NCBI GenBank assembly: GCA_030613835.1
Contig: JAUWLH010000118.1
Location: 1-5,421, forward strand
Origin: Candidatus Bathyarchaeota archaeon
GTDB lineage: Archaea; Thermoproteota; Bathyarchaeia; TCS64
Reading direction: 5' to 3'
DNA: 5,421 nucleotides
Shown: positions 3,406 through 5,421 of the stretch, piece by piece
How the letters are laid out: every line of letters starts with the position of its first letter
Numbering within the stretch: position 1 is the stretch's first letter
Notes under the pieces: model-generated
Database searches by the model: none
Told to the model about the DNA's origin: nothing
Seen by the model: only the letters and a program-made list of their open reading frames with translations
Made by a program: the position numbers and the translations under genes

Positions 3406-5421
3406 ACGAAAAAAAAATTCAACGTTATTGGGAAAAAGACTATCAGGAAAGATGGTATTGCGAAAGTAACTGGAACTGAGATTTACGCTTCCGACATGTT
3501 TTTCCCGAATATGTTGTATGGCCGGGTCCTGAAGAGCCCTCATGCTCATGCTCATGTTAGGTCGATTGATGTTTCAGAAGCAGAAAAGATGGGGGCAGTC
3601 ACATTGACTCCGGGTGAAATTCCAGACGTTGTGTATTGCCCGAGACTCGTTAGCATTCCTGAGGCAACGTACAAGGACTGGAAGGTCTTGACCGATAAAC
3701 CTCACTATGTAGGAGAGGCAATAGGTGCAGTTGCAGCCGAGTCCGAGGAGGATGCTCAGAATGCGCTAGAAGCCATTAAAGTTGAATATGATGTACTGGG
3801 TGCATCCTTCGATGCATTCGACGCCATGAAGCCGGGGGCTGAACTAGTACATGATCAGATCTACCTCAAAGATGACCTCCTCGATGTCGAAAACAACATT
3901 GGTTGCCAGCTCTCGATAACAGAGGGAGACCCCAGTGCCTTAGAGGAAGCGGATGTTGTTATTGAAAGAACATACCGCACAAACCGTCGCTATCATAATC
4001 AACTTGAAACCAAATCGGTCGTGGTGCGACCGGAATCTGACGGGGGCATCAGTGTCTGGAGCACAACCCAAACTATCCACAATACAAGACTCTTGTTACA
4101 CGATATCTACGGCATCCCAATGGGAAAGATAAGAGTCTATAAGGTGGCTTTGGGCGGAAGCTTTGGCTCCAGCATTCACGTAAACCCCGTAGTAACTATT
4201 GCAGTTGCTCTGGCGTTGAAAAGCAGGCGACCAGTTAAGCTAAGCTATACGAGGGAAGAGGATATTCGGGACCATTGCGCATATCAGATGATTTTCAAGC
4301 TAAAACTGGGCGCAAACAAGGACGGTATGCTCGCCGGAGGACGCCTTGAGGCCTATCTAGATATTGGAGCCCATCAGATACAGGCGTACCCCCTACTGGG
4401 CTGTATTGTGGGGTGGTGGGTGAGTCTCTACAAGCTCCCATACAAGGATTATGTGGGCAAGGCGGTCTACACCAACAAAGTTCCCAGCTGTGCCTTCAGA
4501 GGTTACGGTAACCCTCAGATCAGCTGGGTAGTAGAGACTATGATGGACGAGCTTGCAGGTAAGATCGATATTGACCCACTTGATTTCAGGCTAAAGAACT
4601 ACATCGGTGAGGGTGACCTGTTCTGGGGCCAGGGCCCGAGCGTAAAATCCATCATCCAGAGCTGTGGTGTCGAGGAGATACTCACCAAGGGCGCCGAGAT
4701 GGTTGACTGGTATAACAGGCCCAACACAGAGGAACAGACAGGCAGATATAGGCGAGGCTGGGGGGTCGGCAGAGGCTACCACACCAGCAGCGCTGGGGCA
4801 CCCGTACCCAGTAGTATCGTTGACTTTGGCGGCGCCATACTCAAGATGAACGAGGACGGCACCTTTGATTATATCTCCGCTCTAATGGACCATGGCTGTG
4901 GAACCCAGGAAGCCCACGTGAAGATAATCGCTGAAGAGCTCCACGTACCAGTGAACAAGGTAAACATCATTCGAGCGGACACCGGGACCACGGTCTATGA
5001 TGTCTGCACCCACGCCTCAAGGGGGGTCTATAGCGGCGGAGGAGCTGCCCTAAAAGTCGCAATGAAGGTGAAGGAACAGATCAGGAACTTTGCTGGGACG
5101 ATCCTAGACGCCTACCCACATGCAGTGAGAATAAGATATGACGAAGAGACGGATCAAACTATCATCTTCGCTGAAGGCATAGAGGGTAGAGAGGTATCAT
5201 ACCGGAAAATTGCCGAGACCGCTCGACACAAGAACTGGGGAACCGTGGCCGCGGTTGAGAGTTACAGGCAGCCCAGCTGCCCACCCCACTTCACAGGATA
5301 TTTCGTCAATGTAGAGGTGGACACTTGGACAGGCAAGGTTAAACTCCTGAGAGTTGTGGCAGGTGCTGACATCGGCACGGTGATAAACCCACTGTTGGCG
5401 GCAGGTCAAGTCCACGGCGGA
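3406..5421 (+). CDS. Molybdopterin-binding catalytic subunit, xanthine dehydrogenase/aldehyde oxidase family (start abnormal, 3' end outside window)
   Basis: This is the large subunit of a molybdenum hydroxylase, which oxidises or hydroxylates an aromatic, purine or aldehyde substrate and passes electrons to Fe-S and FAD partners. In the window, 672 codons are open. Numbered from ACG 3406, residues 14-125 form the a/b hammerhead domain (RKDGIAKVTGTEIYASD at the start, KPHYVGEAIGAVAAES later). The cofactor-binding region has Gln222 (STTQ), GGSFG (250-254, for GGGFG), AFRGYG (363-368, the substrate-binding Arg loop), GCGTQE (497-502), a THASRG segment and GQVHGG (667-672) at the window edge. 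Roughly 90-110 residues, including the GxGE catalytic Glu, lie beyond it. AFRGYG lacks the Cys of CoxL's AYRCSFR, so this is not form I CO dehydrogenase. The substrate cannot be told. An in-frame TGA at 3397-3399 and no standard start before ATG 3496 make the start abnormal; ATG 3496 would remove conserved N-terminal residues. The gene appears first in its transcript, with no partner subunit upstream. Confidence 0.87.
3409..3417 (+). other. A9 homopolymer at the 5' end of the molybdenum hydroxylase gene
   Basis: Nine consecutive A bases follow the proposed ACG start. A frame opening at GTG 3396 (V-T-K-N-E-K-K) enters this run one base out of phase and stops at 3477-3479. Losing one A would join it to the hydroxylase frame as MTKNEKKFNVIGKK. 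The run is a plausible site for polymerase slippage, a true indel or a sequencing error. Confidence 0.5.

Noticed and set aside
3396..3479. 27-codon ORF from GTG 3396 as a separate leader peptide
   Set aside because: It has no Shine-Dalgarno of its own and its first residues look like the natural N-terminus of the hydroxylase one base out of phase, so it is treated under the frameshift alternative.
3541..3556. Tandem repeat CATGCTCATGCTCATG
   Set aside because: It is short and lies in the conserved SPHAHAHV segment of the hydroxylase, so protein sequence explains it.
4492..4509. Form I CO dehydrogenase (CoxL) identity for the hydroxylase
   Set aside because: The diagnostic AYRCSFR loop is absent; the position reads AFRGYG, as in xanthine dehydrogenase/aldehyde oxidase relatives.
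4591..5415. Short open frames on both strands within the hydroxylase gene (4591-4782 -, 4664-4849 +, 5197-5415 -)
   Set aside because: All lie inside the continuous 672-codon frame whose translation shows conserved motifs throughout.
1..5421. CRISPR arrays, tRNA or rRNA genes, transposases
   Set aside because: No repeat-spacer pattern, no tRNA-like cloverleaf signature and no transposase motif was seen on either strand by reading.

Overview
The window looks archaeal. It carries a PDCD5-family DNA-binding protein (an archaeal/eukaryotic family), a NikR-type ribbon-helix-helix metal regulator, TATA-box promoters (one reads TTTAAATA) and at least one apparently leaderless gene. A euryarchaeal lineage, perhaps Thermoplasmata-like, is my guess from overall style only; nothing in the window fixes the lineage. 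The genes come from at least four transcription units, and two run off the window edges.

Positions 1-265 (+) hold the 3' end of a small, possibly thioredoxin-fold protein. It meets the PDCD5 homologue (262-654, -) tail to tail, with both stop codons inside one CTAG palindrome. Upstream of PDCD5 on the same strand is a P1B-2 (Zn/Cd/Pb-type) metal-exporting P-type ATPase (709-2697, -). It lacks the usual HMA domain and has a short Cys/His-rich tail instead. A 103-bp AT-rich divergent promoter region (2698-2800) separates it from a NikR-like regulator (2801-3211, +). The pair suggests a metal-sensing/metal-export module. The regulator keeps three of the four NikR nickel ligands (His-x-His-x5-Cys), but the partner-subunit His appears replaced by Asn/Arg. 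It therefore probably senses something other than Ni, or senses Ni differently.

Positions 3212-3405 are non-coding and hold a possible T-rich terminator, two exact inverted repeats, a strong TATA box and a Shine-Dalgarno sequence. From about 3406 to the window end runs an open frame of 672 codons for the molybdopterin-binding catalytic subunit of a xanthine dehydrogenase/aldehyde oxidase-family enzyme, truncated at the window edge. It has no ATG/GTG/TTG start at its natural N-terminus. Either an ACG codon placed 6 nt after an AGGTGA Shine-Dalgarno is used (or is a mutated ATG), or a GTG at 3396 is joined to the frame by losing one base in an A9 run. Gene finders that require a normal start would miss or truncate this gene.

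The points most worth a second look are the start of the molybdenum hydroxylase gene, the altered NikR metal site next to a Zn/Cd exporter, and the three TTATTA boxes spaced exactly 32 bp apart in the divergent promoter.
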